Positions 53,691 through 63,899 of a DNA stretch of 64,000 nucleotides are shown piece by piece; the stretch's first letter is position 1, and each line of letters begins with the position of its first letter. The notes under the pieces were generated by a model. That model saw nothing but the letters and a program-made list of their open reading frames with translations. It ran no database searches and had not been told where the DNA came from. Position numbers and translations under genes: made by a program. Origin of the DNA: Malachius bipustulatus (lineage: Eukaryota > Arthropoda > Insecta > Coleoptera > Melyridae); NCBI GenBank assembly GCA_910589415.1, contig OU342633.1, positions 12,438,858-12,502,857 on the forward strand. Direction: 5' to 3'.

Positions 53691-55930
53691 GAAAACCCGC
53701 ACATAAAAAACGGCAAAACTTGGGACGAGGAAAGCTTGAAAATTCCTGAAATGTCGCTTGAAAATTACTGAAATGTCTACTCTAGCTGCTTGTTTCTGTC
53801 TGAAATTGTTACTTTAGGTAAGTTAGAATAAAAATGTTATTCTCTTACTTGCCTGTTGTCAGTTTCAAACCTTTTACGTAATTTTACATGTTTTTATATA
53901 ATAATTATGCTGATAATCTTAAAAATATTGTATGGCGTTTACACCAAAACAATAATAGTTCAACATTCGTGGCATTAACGCCATTGTAATATGCCTTTGC
54001 TATGAGTAATGTATCGTACATCTTTTTTTCAAATATGTGGTTAATATGTAATGCAATTTTCTTTCATCACTCAATTTAAAGTCTAATCTAATCTAAACTC
54101 AAGTCTAATGACAAATCGTTGTTTTCATAAATGGCGTTTCCGTCACATTTCTTATTTCACAGAAACATGATGAATTCGCGAACGAACCCGTAAAAATTTT
54201 GAACTTCTTAACCCACGGTCATTGATAATCATGCTGGCAATGTCGGACTAAAATCATTCCAGATTTGGGAGACGTGAATATAATTTGATATAATTCCATA
54301 CCTGATGAAGTAAATCTGCTTTATAACGAAGAACTAGTAGATCTAGATGTAGCACTGAAGCATGATGTTATTTTCAATGAGAGTAACATAGAAAATGAGT
54401 GTCTCCGTCCAAAATTGTTATTTTACAAGATGTAAACCTGAATGAAGTTGTGGCTAATACTTGTGAAATCGTAAAGTGTTCATTCGACTTCCAGTAGAAG
54501 AACGCTATAGAGAATCGGATTAAAAAATGAATAATTTTATCAAGTTCCAATGGGAAGCAAAAAATATTCATTTTAGATTTGTTTAGAGAATTATTGACTG
54601 ATTTATATTTTTATATTAATATTAAGTTTATTCATTGTTTTCTTTCCGGGTAAAATATACTCATTTTTCTAGCAACAATTTATTTTTGTAAGCATTTGAT
54701 TTTCCTTAAACGCCCAATTTAAAACAAAAGTTTTATTGTTGTTTATTCCATTTTGGCGTAAGAGTTCAATAAATGCCATTATAATCAGCTAACTTTTAAT
54801 TAATTTTGACGCAAACCCCATTTAAACTATAAACAAAAATATACACAAATTTGAGCACACTATTCAAAGAAATTTTGAAAAATAATAAAAACAGAAATCT
54901 AAAGGTTTTTTCTGATTCCTGAACAATTTTATAAATGGCATTTATGTGTCTGGCTTCCACGAGGTCTCAAAGTGGACATGGGGAGCCGTAAAACCGATGT
55001 GAATAAGTGAAAAATTTGGAATACCTAGGTAATGATTGAAAAATTACAGTTCTGAAAAATTCTGTAAGCCCAGGGCAGTATATAATAAGAGGAAAACTAT
55101 AATAATGTATAAAACTAACCGAGACCCAACAAATCTGACTTAGCTCAGAAGCTAGCGAGTTATTATTAAAGTGCACGTCGAAGATGCACCGTTTTATTCT
55201 GTTGCAATATCGAAAATGTGGAAAAAATTAACAGACTGTTTACAAAACAGTTGTTGTCTGGTGTCTCACAACACCCTACAATATGTATACTGGGGGAACA
55301 GAAATACGAGAAAACTAAGCGGCATACACAAGTAGGTACCGCCAACACAGAGAGGAAAGCTAATAGAGTATGCCCTTACCGCGTTTAGCTTTAATTACTT
55401 ACTCAGAAATTATATTGAGGTTACAGAAAACCAAGAAAAAAATGTTAATGTCATCTACAAATGCTATATTAAAGTCGGGTACTTTATACAATCTATAGCC
55501 GCATTTTCTCGATCTCAAAAGACATTGACCTACAAGAGTCAGGTTCAATAGATGCAGCACCAACGTTCGACAAGTATTAGGAAAACGTTCCAACTGTACC
55601 TACTAACAAATTACGTCCATTTCCCATAATAAAAATTGCCTGGTTATGTATACAATCCATACATTTTATATTATAGACAAAAGATATTGAAGGTTAATTT
55701 TTTTGAAAATTATTTGATTTTTTTTTATATTTTTGAGAGAAAATACCGTCTTCTACTCGTGGAGTAGAAGTTTTTAAAATTATTATTCATTATTTTTGAT
55801 TTTCTCACGTAGTAAGGTTTGACATTATACCTAGTATTTTGCGCATTTTGTTTCCAAATTCAAGGTTACTTTGCCAGTGCTTGGTTAAGAATTCTCATGG
55901 GCAACTATATTTTAAACAAGAGATGAATCA
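53691..55930. other. Gene-free AT-rich stretch
   Basis: About 2.2 kb with no recognisable coding sequence or clear inverted repeat. A CTGATGA at 54,302 is followed by imperfect pairing and GAAG rather than GAAA, so it is not called as a ribozyme. Confidence 0.5.
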
Positions 55931-55937
55931 CACATTA

Positions 55938-56400
55938 TTGTAAAACAGTATGTCATTCTATCATATTATGCTGTGAGTAGAGGTGGAAGTTGCAGACAAG
56001 TGTTTCGTCCTAATTGGGACTCATCAGTATAATGTATCTTACCAAGACAGCACAATTTGATCAATTAATCCTAGTGAGAGAATTAATTAAAATAAATGTA
56101 AATAAATAAAAATACACGGTGGGTTAGGCTTGCGCCAAAGGATACACCCCAACCAGCCAGTGATCAAAGTGATAAAGAAAATGATGTTAGTGAAGTGAAT
56201 GACATACTGTTTTACAATATGTCATTCATCTGTTAATTGTCTAACAATGGTTAGTAGCAGGTCTCACCTGCTTCCAACGACACCTGAGGACACTACACTC
56301 AGTTTTGGCATGCGCTTTGGCTGCCTGGGGTGTATACTTCGGCGGGAGTCTAACCCGCCACAATGTATATTTATTCATTTTCATTTAAAACATTTTTATT
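55938..56400 (-). mobile_element. Hammerhead-bearing repeat in inverted, permuted arrangement
   Basis: Segment A (ATTGTAAAACAGTATGTCAT..., 55,938-55,959) recurs inverted and intact at 56,197-56,218. Segment B (about 56,116-56,158, GGTGGGTTAGGCTTGCGCC...) recurs inverted, with changes, at about 56,319-56,361. The order is A - hammerhead - B, then inverted A - inverted B. A simple inverted copy would give inverted B first. The observed order is expected if the repeating unit is tandem or circular. The family cannot be named from this copy alone. Confidence 0.5.
55984..56041 (-). ncRNA. Hammerhead ribozyme (type I), minus strand
   Basis: On the minus strand: CTGATGA (56,027-56,021), a perfect 4-bp stem II GTCC/GGAC with loop CAATTA, GAAA (56,006-56,003), and stem III ACA/TGT with a 2-base loop ending in GTC (cleavage base complementary to 55,995). 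Core and stems II and III are canonical and closely resemble the hammerhead of the Schistosoma SINE-like satellite, as I remember that motif. Stem I is weak: A-T, T-G wobble, an A-C mismatch, then T-A and T-A. It is probably a slightly decayed copy. Its stem III is nearly identical to that of the ribozyme at 27.4 kb. Confidence 0.75.
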
Positions 56401-57270
56401 TATACTTTATTTATACATTAACAAATTAACTGGTTTATAAATATTTTTTAAGTACAATTTTTTAAGGAATAATTATTGTTACAAGAAAGTCGTCAGACTT
56501 TTAACTGGTCTACTAGATTTTTCCAAGGTAAGTGATAGAAATAGTAGAGAAAAAAATGGTTTGTTTTTATTTGTTTTTGGTACATTGTGGACGCGCGAAT
56601 ATTCTTGATCGAGCCTTGTATATGTGAAGGTATTATTGCGTATTCTGAAAACTCCAGTGCTCAAATTATTGTAGACTTAAGACTTATGTATAGGTACATA
56701 TAGTGTGTTTTAAATGGAATCACCTAAATAACTTTTTTATTTTTTGGTGAATTTCAAAAAAAACTTTTTTGTATATGTAAAGCTCCCGAAGCTTCCTTAA
56801 ATAGGTAAACAACATTTAGCCGTAACAAAATGGTAGAGCCTACTGTGATCAAAAATTAACGCTGCAAATTGAAAAACCTATATTAGGCATTTTTATTCCG
56901 GGTGAAATGGAAGTTGAGACAATTGAGTTGAATAAATCTTTTTTTTTTCAGAAATCAATCGTCAGAAATCAATTTCTCAGAAATCAATTGTTTGCTATAA
57001 AGAAGATCTTGTACAAGATGATCGATCCATTCACATTTTTGTTCGTCATGTTCATAACTTATCTTTTTTTGAGGTACTTTGATGACGTCATCACTGAGAT
57101 ATGGGTTTTTTACCTAAGATGGCTGCTGATATTGGATTTCGTAATCTACCTAATTTTCTTTAAAATCTTTCAATAATTGTGGACAACGTTCAAAAAAATC
57201 TGGGACAACTGTTTTATATTTTGTGGCTTTAGGCTAGTTGTAACTTAGTTTCATTAATAGTTTTGTGATA
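56401..57270. other. Gene-free stretch
   Basis: AT-rich; AGAAATCAAT words recur near 56,951-56,990 and a TGACGTCA palindrome lies at 57,080-57,090. The 89-codon hydrophobic frame at 56,907-57,176 resembles no known family and probably reflects T-rich composition. Confidence 0.4.
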
Positions 57271-57466
57271 CTTAATTCAAAGAAATCATAATTTATTGAA
57301 GTAATAAAGGTTAATTAACTAAAATTAAAAATTCTTAAAATTTTTTTCTTTAAACTTCAACCAATAAATTGGTCAATTTTACTTTTAAAATTGAGAATTT
57401 CGGACGGGTACTTAATTCAAAGAAATCATTAATTTATTGAAGTAATAAAGGTTAATTAACTAAAAA
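57271..57466. repeat. 140-base tandem duplication, second unit split by piggyBac
   Basis: The unit beginning CTTAATTCAAAGAAATCAT occurs at 57,271-57,410 and again from 57,411. The second copy is cut at its TTAA site by the piggyBac element and resumes at 59,002-59,085 with ATTCTCAAAATTTTTTTC and CGGACGGGTA. Comparison of the two units gives the empty site. Confidence 0.85.
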
Positions 57467-59001
57467 CACGTTGGTTACCGACGTCCAGTTAACTGGACGC
57501 ATGAGTTTCGCCACAGGAACCGCGTCCAGTTTACTGGACGCTAGAAATGATTTATTTTCACAGTCTGAATATTCAACGCGGGCTGTGTAGCTTGCACAGA
57601 TTGAAGGCATCGGCTCATAAGGCAAGTAAATTGTGAAGACAAGTAAGTAGATTGTGCAAATATTGAAACTTTTTATAACTATCAACAGATGGCAGTATAC
57701 ATGCAAAATTCGTTAGAAAATGATTGTTTATGAAATTCAAACCTGCGTGATCACCGTGTTGTGCTGTGTTACGTGCTGTATGCTGGTTTTATTTGTTTTA
57801 GTAAAATATTACCTTATAAGAAATACATATCTATTTTGTAGGCTTGATTTTGTGATTTTTTGTTCAAAATGGATAGTGAAGAGCCTATTGCTGGGTAAAT
57901 ATCTGTGTCATTTTTATTTCGTTTTGAGGTTACAAATTGATATTTATTTTGCAGTCCTAGTGGGATCAGTTTGAATAAACGGAAAGTGTCCAAAGTAAGA
58001 AATTATCTGTCTGAAAAAGAATTGCTGGAAATTACAGATGACCTTTCAGACATTGAACCTTACTCTAGTGATGATAGTGTCGAGGATAAAACTTTTATCC
58101 CAGATGGACAGAGTGAGTCTTCAGATAATTCTATCACCGATAATGAAGGAGCAATATCTGATGAAGAAATCATACGTGATATTACCTCAGAACCAACAGC
58201 TACTAATCGAGATTTTGAAGACGAGTGGACAGACACTGATGATGATCCAATAAATTTGCCATTTACTGGAACTGCAAGAATATCCATAGATCTAGATGAA
58301 AATGCTACACCGTATGATTATTTCAAAAAATTATTTACTGATAACATTATAAACATAGTAGTCGACGAAACAAACAGAAGGGGACAACAAAATTCACGGC
58401 CAGTTACAAGGAATAAAAAATTTAAACCGTGGAAAGATACAACAACATCTGAAATGGAAAAATTTCTTGCGTTGTGCTGTTTATCTGTTACTGTACACTT
58501 CCCTACATTGCCAAGGCAACGGTCAAAAGATTCCTTGTATTTTCATCCGATTTTCGGAAACACAATGTCTCGAAACAGATTCCAAGAGATTCTTAGAAAT
58601 CTGCGCTTTGTAAATCATGATGATGTTGATAGAAGCGATCGATTGTATAAAATCAAATCAATAATAAATATTGTTCTGGATAATATCAAAGAAGTTTTTT
58701 GATATTTTATTTATACCTATAAGTAATAAATATAATATTTATTGGTCAATATGGTTTTTTGTACTCACTTAGACCGTAATAATCTTGTCCAGTATACTGG
58801 ACAGTGGTTTGTATCCACAATTTTCATACCTAGGGACCAACGTCCAGTTAACTGGACGTGTTTTTTTTCTAATGAATTCGTCAAAATTATGCTTTTTTAT
58901 GGAGCACATAACAATTCAATGATATTGTAGTTTCTTAATTGCTTTAAACATCAGATGGTTTCACAAGATGGTCAAGCTAATCCATTGCGGTAGCCAACGT
59001 G
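57467..59001 (+). mobile_element. Short piggyBac derivative with four palindromes
   Basis: Terminal inverted repeats CACGTTGGTTACCG (left) and CACGTTGGCTACCG (right, inverted) differ at one base. The right end is followed by TTAA. At the left the TTAA has lost TTA compared with the intact tandem unit. Two palindromes lie inside each end: 57,482-57,499 and 57,522-57,541 on the left, 58,786-58,803 and 58,840-58,859 on the right. All have the form TCCAGT-two bases-ACTGGA with 18-20 bp perfect or near-perfect symmetry. At 1535 bp the element encodes only the N-terminal part of a transposase, so it is non-autonomous. Confidence 0.85.
57869..58702 (+). CDS. piggyBac transposase N-terminal part, spliced, ~257 aa
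   Basis: Exon 1 (57,869-57,894) reads M-D-S-E-E-P-I-A. A 60-base intron (GTAAAT...TTTGCAG) joins it in frame to 57,955, giving G-P-S-G-I-S-L-N-K-R-K. The protein is strongly acidic at first (D-D-S-V-E-D, D-T-D-D-D-P), as is usual for piggyBac N-termini. It then has the beginning of the DDE_Tnp_1_7 domain (W-K-D-T-T-T-S-E-M-E-K-F-L-A-L-C-C-L, M-S-R-N-R-F-Q-E-I-L-R-N-L-R-F-V, D-R-L-Y-K-I-K). It stops at 58,702 before the first catalytic aspartate. Since the frame is clean, a truncated DNA-binding protein could still be made, but this is speculation; the element may simply be internally deleted. Confidence 0.75.
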
Positions 59002-59089
59002 TTAAAAATTCTCAAAATTTTTTTCTTTAAACTTCAACCAATAAATTGGTCAATTTTACTTTTAAAATTGAGAATTTCGGACGGGTAAT

Positions 59090-59800
59090 CTTAAATCGGG
59101 AAGTGTCTTAAATTTTTGCTGATATTTTTATGAAGAATCTTGAACAGAAAATTTGATCTCTTGTTATTTTGTTGTTTTGAATCCAAATGTTCGTTTTTGT
59201 TGTATTGTTCTGAAGAATCCTGTAAAATACTGACTGTACCCTAAATCGCGGGTAAACATTTCAGTACGTCACTGGGAGAGTCCATTGTCACCATATATAG
59301 TAAAAAATAAAATAAAAAATCATTTGTCACATTTTTCCGATTGAATTTCCAAGTTTCAATTTCCATTGAGGTTCTAATTATTTATATTCATCTTCTTCAA
59401 TATTAACGTTTTGCAGGTTAAAATAGAAAATTCGAGAGAAGTATCCATATGTCTTCGAATTAATAGACTTCTTGCTTCGAAATTTCAAAAAAATCGACAT
59501 ATTCAATTTTTTTCTTGGTTTGACTAACAAAATGCTTCTTTTTTGCCGAATATTTTACTACGCTTCAACCCATTTATCCTATTACTGGATCTATAGCCAT
59601 TTCGCTGGTTTTCAACCAAAATTCTCCAGAAATCCACGTTTTCATCCATTACGTCTGTGGAGGGCTTTTATGTCTAACTCCTTTTCGTATCTAGACGAAC
59701 TTCTCCGGGGAAAAATTTTTCCTTTCTTCGCTGGCTTAATCACGTTAATGTGCTTCTTCGGGTATCAAAATTTCTGGAACTGAGGGCACACTTTAGACCA
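59090..59800. other. Gene-free stretch
   Basis: No recognisable coding sequence. Frames at 59,472-59,783 are rich in phenylalanine and leucine without family resemblance. Confidence 0.4.
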
Positions 59801-59812
59801 ATTTTTTGTCGT

Positions 59813-59938
59813 GGTCCTGGAATAACTATAACTGAAATAAAATCGAAAATCAATGCACTTAGAACAAACTTTGCAACAGAACACCGAAAGTACTTGAAAT
59901 CGAAGCATAGTGGCATGGATGAAGACTCTGTAAAGTAG
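59813..59938 (+). pseudogene. MADF-domain fragment
   Basis: The text I-T-E-I-K-S-K-I-N-A-L-R-T-N-F-A-T-E-H-R-K-Y-L-K-S-K-H-S-G-M matches helix 2-3 of the MADF DNA-binding domain (K-x-x-x-L-R-x-x-Y/F...E-x-x-K...K-S-G). It ends at a stop after D-E-D-S-V-K, just where Y-x-P-x-W-x-Y/F would follow. Only this part remains. Confidence 0.5.
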
Positions 59939-60124
59939 TTTTAATATAGGTATCTTAAATGTTATATAGATGCAATACTGGTATCTGCCAGTCATGAGGC
60001 CAGTCACTTTGTAATGTCCTCGACTTTTACGAATAGCATATTCTAAACTGTTTCTCTTAAATGATTTCAGCTGTATCATTCCATCACTCTGATATTATGA
60101 ATACCTTTTATTTCTATTGGACCA

Positions 60125-60458
60125 CATCGCTGTGAGAAAGTCTACTGACTCTATCGGAGAGCTGTCCCAGGAATTAAGTGAAAACAGTGTTTCACTGACA
60201 TGTGATGAGAGCACACAGATGGCAAGACTGAACAACAAGCTGAGAAATCAAACGTCCGTTCTGTAAGTAATAATTACCTAACAAAAAAAATTATAATACG
60301 ACACTGAATTATTGTAAATATTTCATGACACTCTGTTATTCATTATAGGATGAAGAAACGTAATGTGTGGACCATGGGAGGCAGAATTTTCTATAGAAAG
60401 GGCGAAATTAGGATACCGATCGAGAACATGGAGAAGATTACAAAGTATGAAACATAAA
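60125..60458 (+). pseudogene. ORF1-like fragment with FP (baculovirus FP25K-type) C-terminal domain, intron-like gap
   Basis: A coiled-coil-like piece (G-E-L-S-Q-E-L-S-E-N-S...M-A-R-L-N-N-K-L-R-N) ends at a GTAAGT donor (about 60,264). After an 87-base gap ending TTCATTATAG comes K-K-R-N-V-W-T-M-G-G-R-I-F-Y-R-K-G-E-I-R-I-P-I-E-N-M-E-K. W-x-x-G-G-R-I-F-x-R-K...I-x-I is the signature of FP-type C-terminal domains found in many LINE ORF1 proteins. It may be ORF1 of the LINE that follows. Confidence 0.5.
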
Positions 60459-60661
60459 ATGGGTGTATAGGTACAGACAATCGAAGCGAGCGAGAAGTGT
60501 CGTATTTATAATATGTATTTATAATATGAAATTGATTGACTATTATTATAATCAACTGAATTATCTCAGTGGTAGATCAGGGGAGTGAACCGAGGAATCC
60601 GAGACAAGTGTTTTCTTTTTGTTGATATAGAACGATAAGGGTTAATTTTGGGTTTATATAT

Positions 60662-63600
60662 TTTTTAGGTTTACAAAGAACAGAAAGGAAAAACAAAATT
60701 GCGGAGAATTTGTTGAGATGTGATGATGAAGAGGAGGAGAGTCAGATTCATGATACCGTAGTAATTGATGATATAGGAGCCAAAGATACAAAAAAAATAT
60801 TAGGTGATCTAAATTTTCTACACATGAACATAAGAAGTATAAACAAAAACTTTAATGAATTACTAATATACCTTGAACTTTTTGATACGCAGAACATCCA
60901 AATTATAATTTTAACAGAATGCTGGAATATAAAAGGGGTAAGTAATTATTACATTCCGAATTTTACGTTATACAATAATGAATCATACTATAATCAGAAT
61001 GACGGCTGTATTGTGTATGTGAGAAACGATATCCAGGCCACAATCGACATAATTAAACTTACAGAAATAAATCTTTTAAGAGCAAAATTTGTATATAAAG
61101 GGGAGAAGATGGGACTGACGGCCTTGTATCGACCACACCCTGTAAATACTGAAGTGCTAATCACAGATATTCATGAATATTACCTTAAATTGGAAAAACA
61201 AAGCATAGAAGTTTTTATGGGGGATATTAATATAGACCTTCTTAAACCTAATGAAACGCAGGTGAACAATTATATATGTATGATGGCGGGTCACGGACTC
61301 TTTTCTTATATGAATAAACCCACTAGAGTCACAAAGGACACCAAAAGTTTAATAGATCATATTTTTGTTGGGAAAATTAACACTAAAAAGCAAATTAAAA
61401 TAAACAGCTTTATATTTAAAACATCATTAACTGACCATGATACAATAGTATTATCCTTTGTATTTGAAAATAATAAATGTAGGAACACTGAATATAATCA
61501 AAAAACTTGTAAAATTGTAAATTACGAAAAAATACGTGAGGCGCTATCAGAAGAAGACTGGTCTAGCTTGCTAGAAACAGACAAATCTGAGGAGGCTTAT
61601 GATATGTTCCTGAGAATAATTCAAACAAACGTAGAGAACAACACATACCTAAAAAATATAAATAGTAAAAATAAAAAAATTAAACAATGGATGACAAACG
61701 GAATATTAACATCAATAAGAAATAGGGACAAGTTAAAAAGACAGCTAAATTATAATTGTGCACCTGAGGCCATTTATAATTACAAAAAATACAGAAACAG
61801 ATTAAACTCGATCATAAAAAACACAAGAGACAAGTACTACGAACAAATAATTGGACAGGCAAAAAATAACTACAGAAAAATTTGGAAAACAATAAAAGAG
61901 AGTACAAATACACCAATAACACAAAATAGTAAACACAACACCAACATAATTAGAAAAGACGGTACCATAATAACAAACACTGAAGACAAAGCCAATGAAT
62001 TTAACCAATTTTTTGTAAGCATTGGAGAAAAAATGGCAAATGAAATTAAAAATAATCAAACGAACTTGAAAGACGACATCATAAATACGGTGAACGAGAC
62101 ATCGTTCTTTATTAACCCAGTCACAGAAAATGAATTGATTATGTATATAAATCAGTTAAAAAACGATTCTGCACCGGGAGCTGATGGCATTACAGTCAAA
62201 TTAACAAAACATATTCATAAACAAATAATAGTACCGTTGAGACACATAATAAACCTAACTATCACCTCAGGGAAAATTCCCACAAAATGGAAAGAGTCTG
62301 TGGTATGCCCCATATACAAAGCGGCGGGAGAAAAAAGCAAAGTGACAAACTATAGACCAATTTCGCTAATAAATGTTTTTGCTAAAATATTTGAGAAGTG
62401 TCTGAAAGATAGGTTAATGAATTTCTTGGAAGCTAATAAGGTCATATCTTCCAGGCAATTTGGCTTTAGGAAGAATTTAAATACCGAACACGCAATCACT
62501 CATTTAATAGAAAACATCATAGACAGCATGAATAATAATAAAAAATGCCTAGTGATCTTTTTGGACCTCGCCAAGGCTTTTGACACGGTTAATCATAAGA
62601 AATTGCTTGGGGTGTTATCGAGTTTGGGGATCAGAGGGATAGCGTTGGATATATTCACAGATTATTTGAGGGACAGGAAACAGTGTGTCAGACTGAATGG
62701 AATAGAGAGTGAACAGAGGCATATAAAAACGGGCATACCGCAGGGAACAATATTGGGTCCGTTGTTGTTCATACTATACATAAACAGGTTCACAGATTCA
62801 AAAAATATAAATGGACAGATCGTTTCGTATGCTGATGACACAGCAATAATATTCCAGGGTGACACCTGGAATCTCCTGTATGATAAGGTACAGAATGAAA
62901 TGATAAAAGTTAAAAATTGGCTGAGTAATAATTTGTTAAGCTTAAATATAAGCAAAACGAAATTTATTACGTTTTCTCTAACAAAACAAGATCAACCAGA
63001 AAAAGATCATATTCCTGTCCACCATGATGCCTGCTCTCGAGTGGCTGGATGTGGTTGTATTACTATACAAAGAACGAACACAGTCAAGTATTTAGGAGTA
63101 TATGTAGATCAAAACTTGAAGTGGAAAGAACACATCGACTTCATCGTAAAGAAACTTAGGAAACTAATATATATATTTTATCAGCTGAGAGACATACTAT
63201 CAGTGAAAAATCGACGCATGGTGTACATGGCTTTGGCGGGGTCTATAATGAGGTACGGTATTCTAATCTGGGGGGGACTGTACGAGGAAAATATTAAAAC
63301 ATTGAAGGTCATACAAAACACATTATTAAAAATACTATTCAATAAAAATCACCTACACTCCACCCAACAATTATATGAAGAAACGAATATATTAAGTGTT
63401 AGACAGTTATACAGTTATAGATGCTTGATTTGGATGTATGAAAGAGAAAACATTGAATCGCAAACTAATACGCACAACATAGATACAAGATTTGCCGACT
63501 ACCCGAGAGCTCCATTCCTCCGTAGGTCTGGATATCAAAGATTTATGATATATTACGGACCGAAATTGTTCAACTCACTGCAGCCTGAAATTAAAATCAT

Positions 63601-63688
63601 AAAAAATAAAATAAAGTACAAAAAAAGTATACTTGGATATATATTCGCCAATTACACTCGAATAAATAACACATTTCAACAGTTATAG
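60662..63688 (+). CDS. LINE ORF2: AP endonuclease plus reverse transcriptase, ~1000 codons
   Basis: The frame is open from 60,662, just at a TATATATTTTTTAG acceptor-like site, to the stop ending at 63,688. The first ATG in this frame is far inside, so a start codon or exon upstream is needed. Endonuclease: M-N-I-R-S-I-N, I-L-T-E-C-W, F-M-G-D-I-N-I-D-L, L-I-D-H-I-F-V, L-T-D-H-D. RT: A-P-G-A-D-G-I, N-Y-R-P-I-S-L-I, F-L-D-L-A-K-A-F-D-T (A), T-G-I-P-Q-G-T-I-L-G-P (B), S-Y-A-D-D-T-A-I-I-F (C), N-L-L-S-L-N-I-S-K-T-K. A cysteine-containing insert (C-S-R-V-A-G-C-G-C) precedes the Y-L-G-V motif, as in the split copy. No internal stops; likely recent. Confidence 0.9.
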   Translation, partial: FLGLQRTERKNKIAENLLRCDDEEEESQIHDTVVIDDIGAKDTKKILGDLNFLHMNIRSINKNFNELLIYLELFDTQNIQIIILTECWNIKGVSNYYIPNFTLYNNESYYNQNDGCIVYVRNDIQATIDIIKLTEINLLRAKFVYKGEKMGLTALYRPHPVNTEVLITDIHEYYLKLEKQSIEVFMGDINIDLLKPNETQVNNYICMMAGHGLFSYMNKPTRVTKDTKSLIDHIFVGKINTKKQIKINSFIFKTSLTDHDTIVLSFVFENNKCRNTEYNQKTCKIVNYEKIREALSEEDWSSLLETDKSEEAYDMFLRIIQTNVENNTYLKNINSKNKKIKQWMTNGILTSIRNRDKLKRQLNYNCAPEAIYNYKKYRNRLNSIIKNTRDKYYEQIIGQAKNNYRKIWKTIKESTNTPITQNSKHNTNIIRKDGTIITNTEDKANEFNQFFVSIGEKMANEIKNNQTNLKDDIINTVNETSFFINPVTENELIMYINQLKNDSAPGADGITVKLTKHIHKQIIVPLRHIINLTITSGKIPTKWKESVVCPIYKAAGEKSKVTNYRPISLINVFAKIFEKCLKDRLMNFLEANKVISSRQFGFRKNLNTEHAITHLIENIIDSMNNNKKCLVIFLDLAKAFDTVNHKKLLGVLSSLGIRGIALDIFTDYLRDRKQCVRLNGIESEQRHIKTGIPQGTILGPLLFILYINRFTDSKNINGQIVSYADDTAIIFQGDTWNLLYDKVQNEMIKVKNWLSNNLLSLNISKTKFITFSLTKQDQPEKDHIPVHHDACSRVAGCGCITIQRTNTVKYLGVYVDQNLKWKEHIDFIVKKLRKLIYIFYQLRDILSVKNRRMVYMALAGSIMRYGILIWGGLYEENIKTLKVIQNTLLKILFNKNHLHSTQQLYEETNILSVRQLYSYRCLIWMYERENIESQTNTHNIDTRFADYPRAPFLRRSGYQRFMIYYGPKLFNSLQPEIKIIKNKIKYKKSILGYIFANYTRINNTFQQL

Positions 63689-63863
63689 ACATGTGTGATG
63701 AACTGTCAGTGGCTCGACTCTCTTCCTCACATCAAAATAAAGTCAGAAATTGTCACTACAAAATAATATAGAATAAATTAAGACATTTCCCAAACACAAA
63801 CTTTGTTTAGCTGGGAAATAAATAGTACTTGTTAAAATTATATTGTTGTGAATGAATGAATTG

Positions 63864-63899
63864 CAATAAACAATAAACAATAAACAATAAACAATAAAC
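63864..63899. repeat. (AATAAAC)n LINE tail
   Basis: Five head-to-tail units of AATAAAC mark the 3' terminus of the LINE. Short tandem tails made by the reverse transcriptase itself are known in several LINE clades that lack poly(A). Confidence 0.9.

Larger units (their letters stand above)
60662..63899 (+). mobile_element. LINE with intact ORF2 and (AATAAAC)n tail
   Basis: The ORF2 is full-length; the 3' end is five units of AATAAAC (63,864-63,899). The 5' limit is unclear and may extend to the FP-like ORF1 at 60,125. It belongs to the same clade as the split LINE at 20.4-26.4 kb (shared K-S-x-I-D-H-I-F-V and L-D-L-A-K-A-F-D-T motifs). Confidence 0.8.

Noticed and set aside
54302..54335. CTGATGA followed by imperfect pairing
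   Set aside because: GAAG replaces GAAA and the stem is interrupted; not a ribozyme candidate.
56907..57176. 89-codon hydrophobic frame resembling a membrane protein
   Set aside because: T-rich sequence yields Phe/Leu-rich frames by chance; no start context, homologue or conserved motif.
60564..60606. TCTCAGTGGTAGATC resembling a tRNA A box
   Set aside because: No B box follows and no cloverleaf forms.
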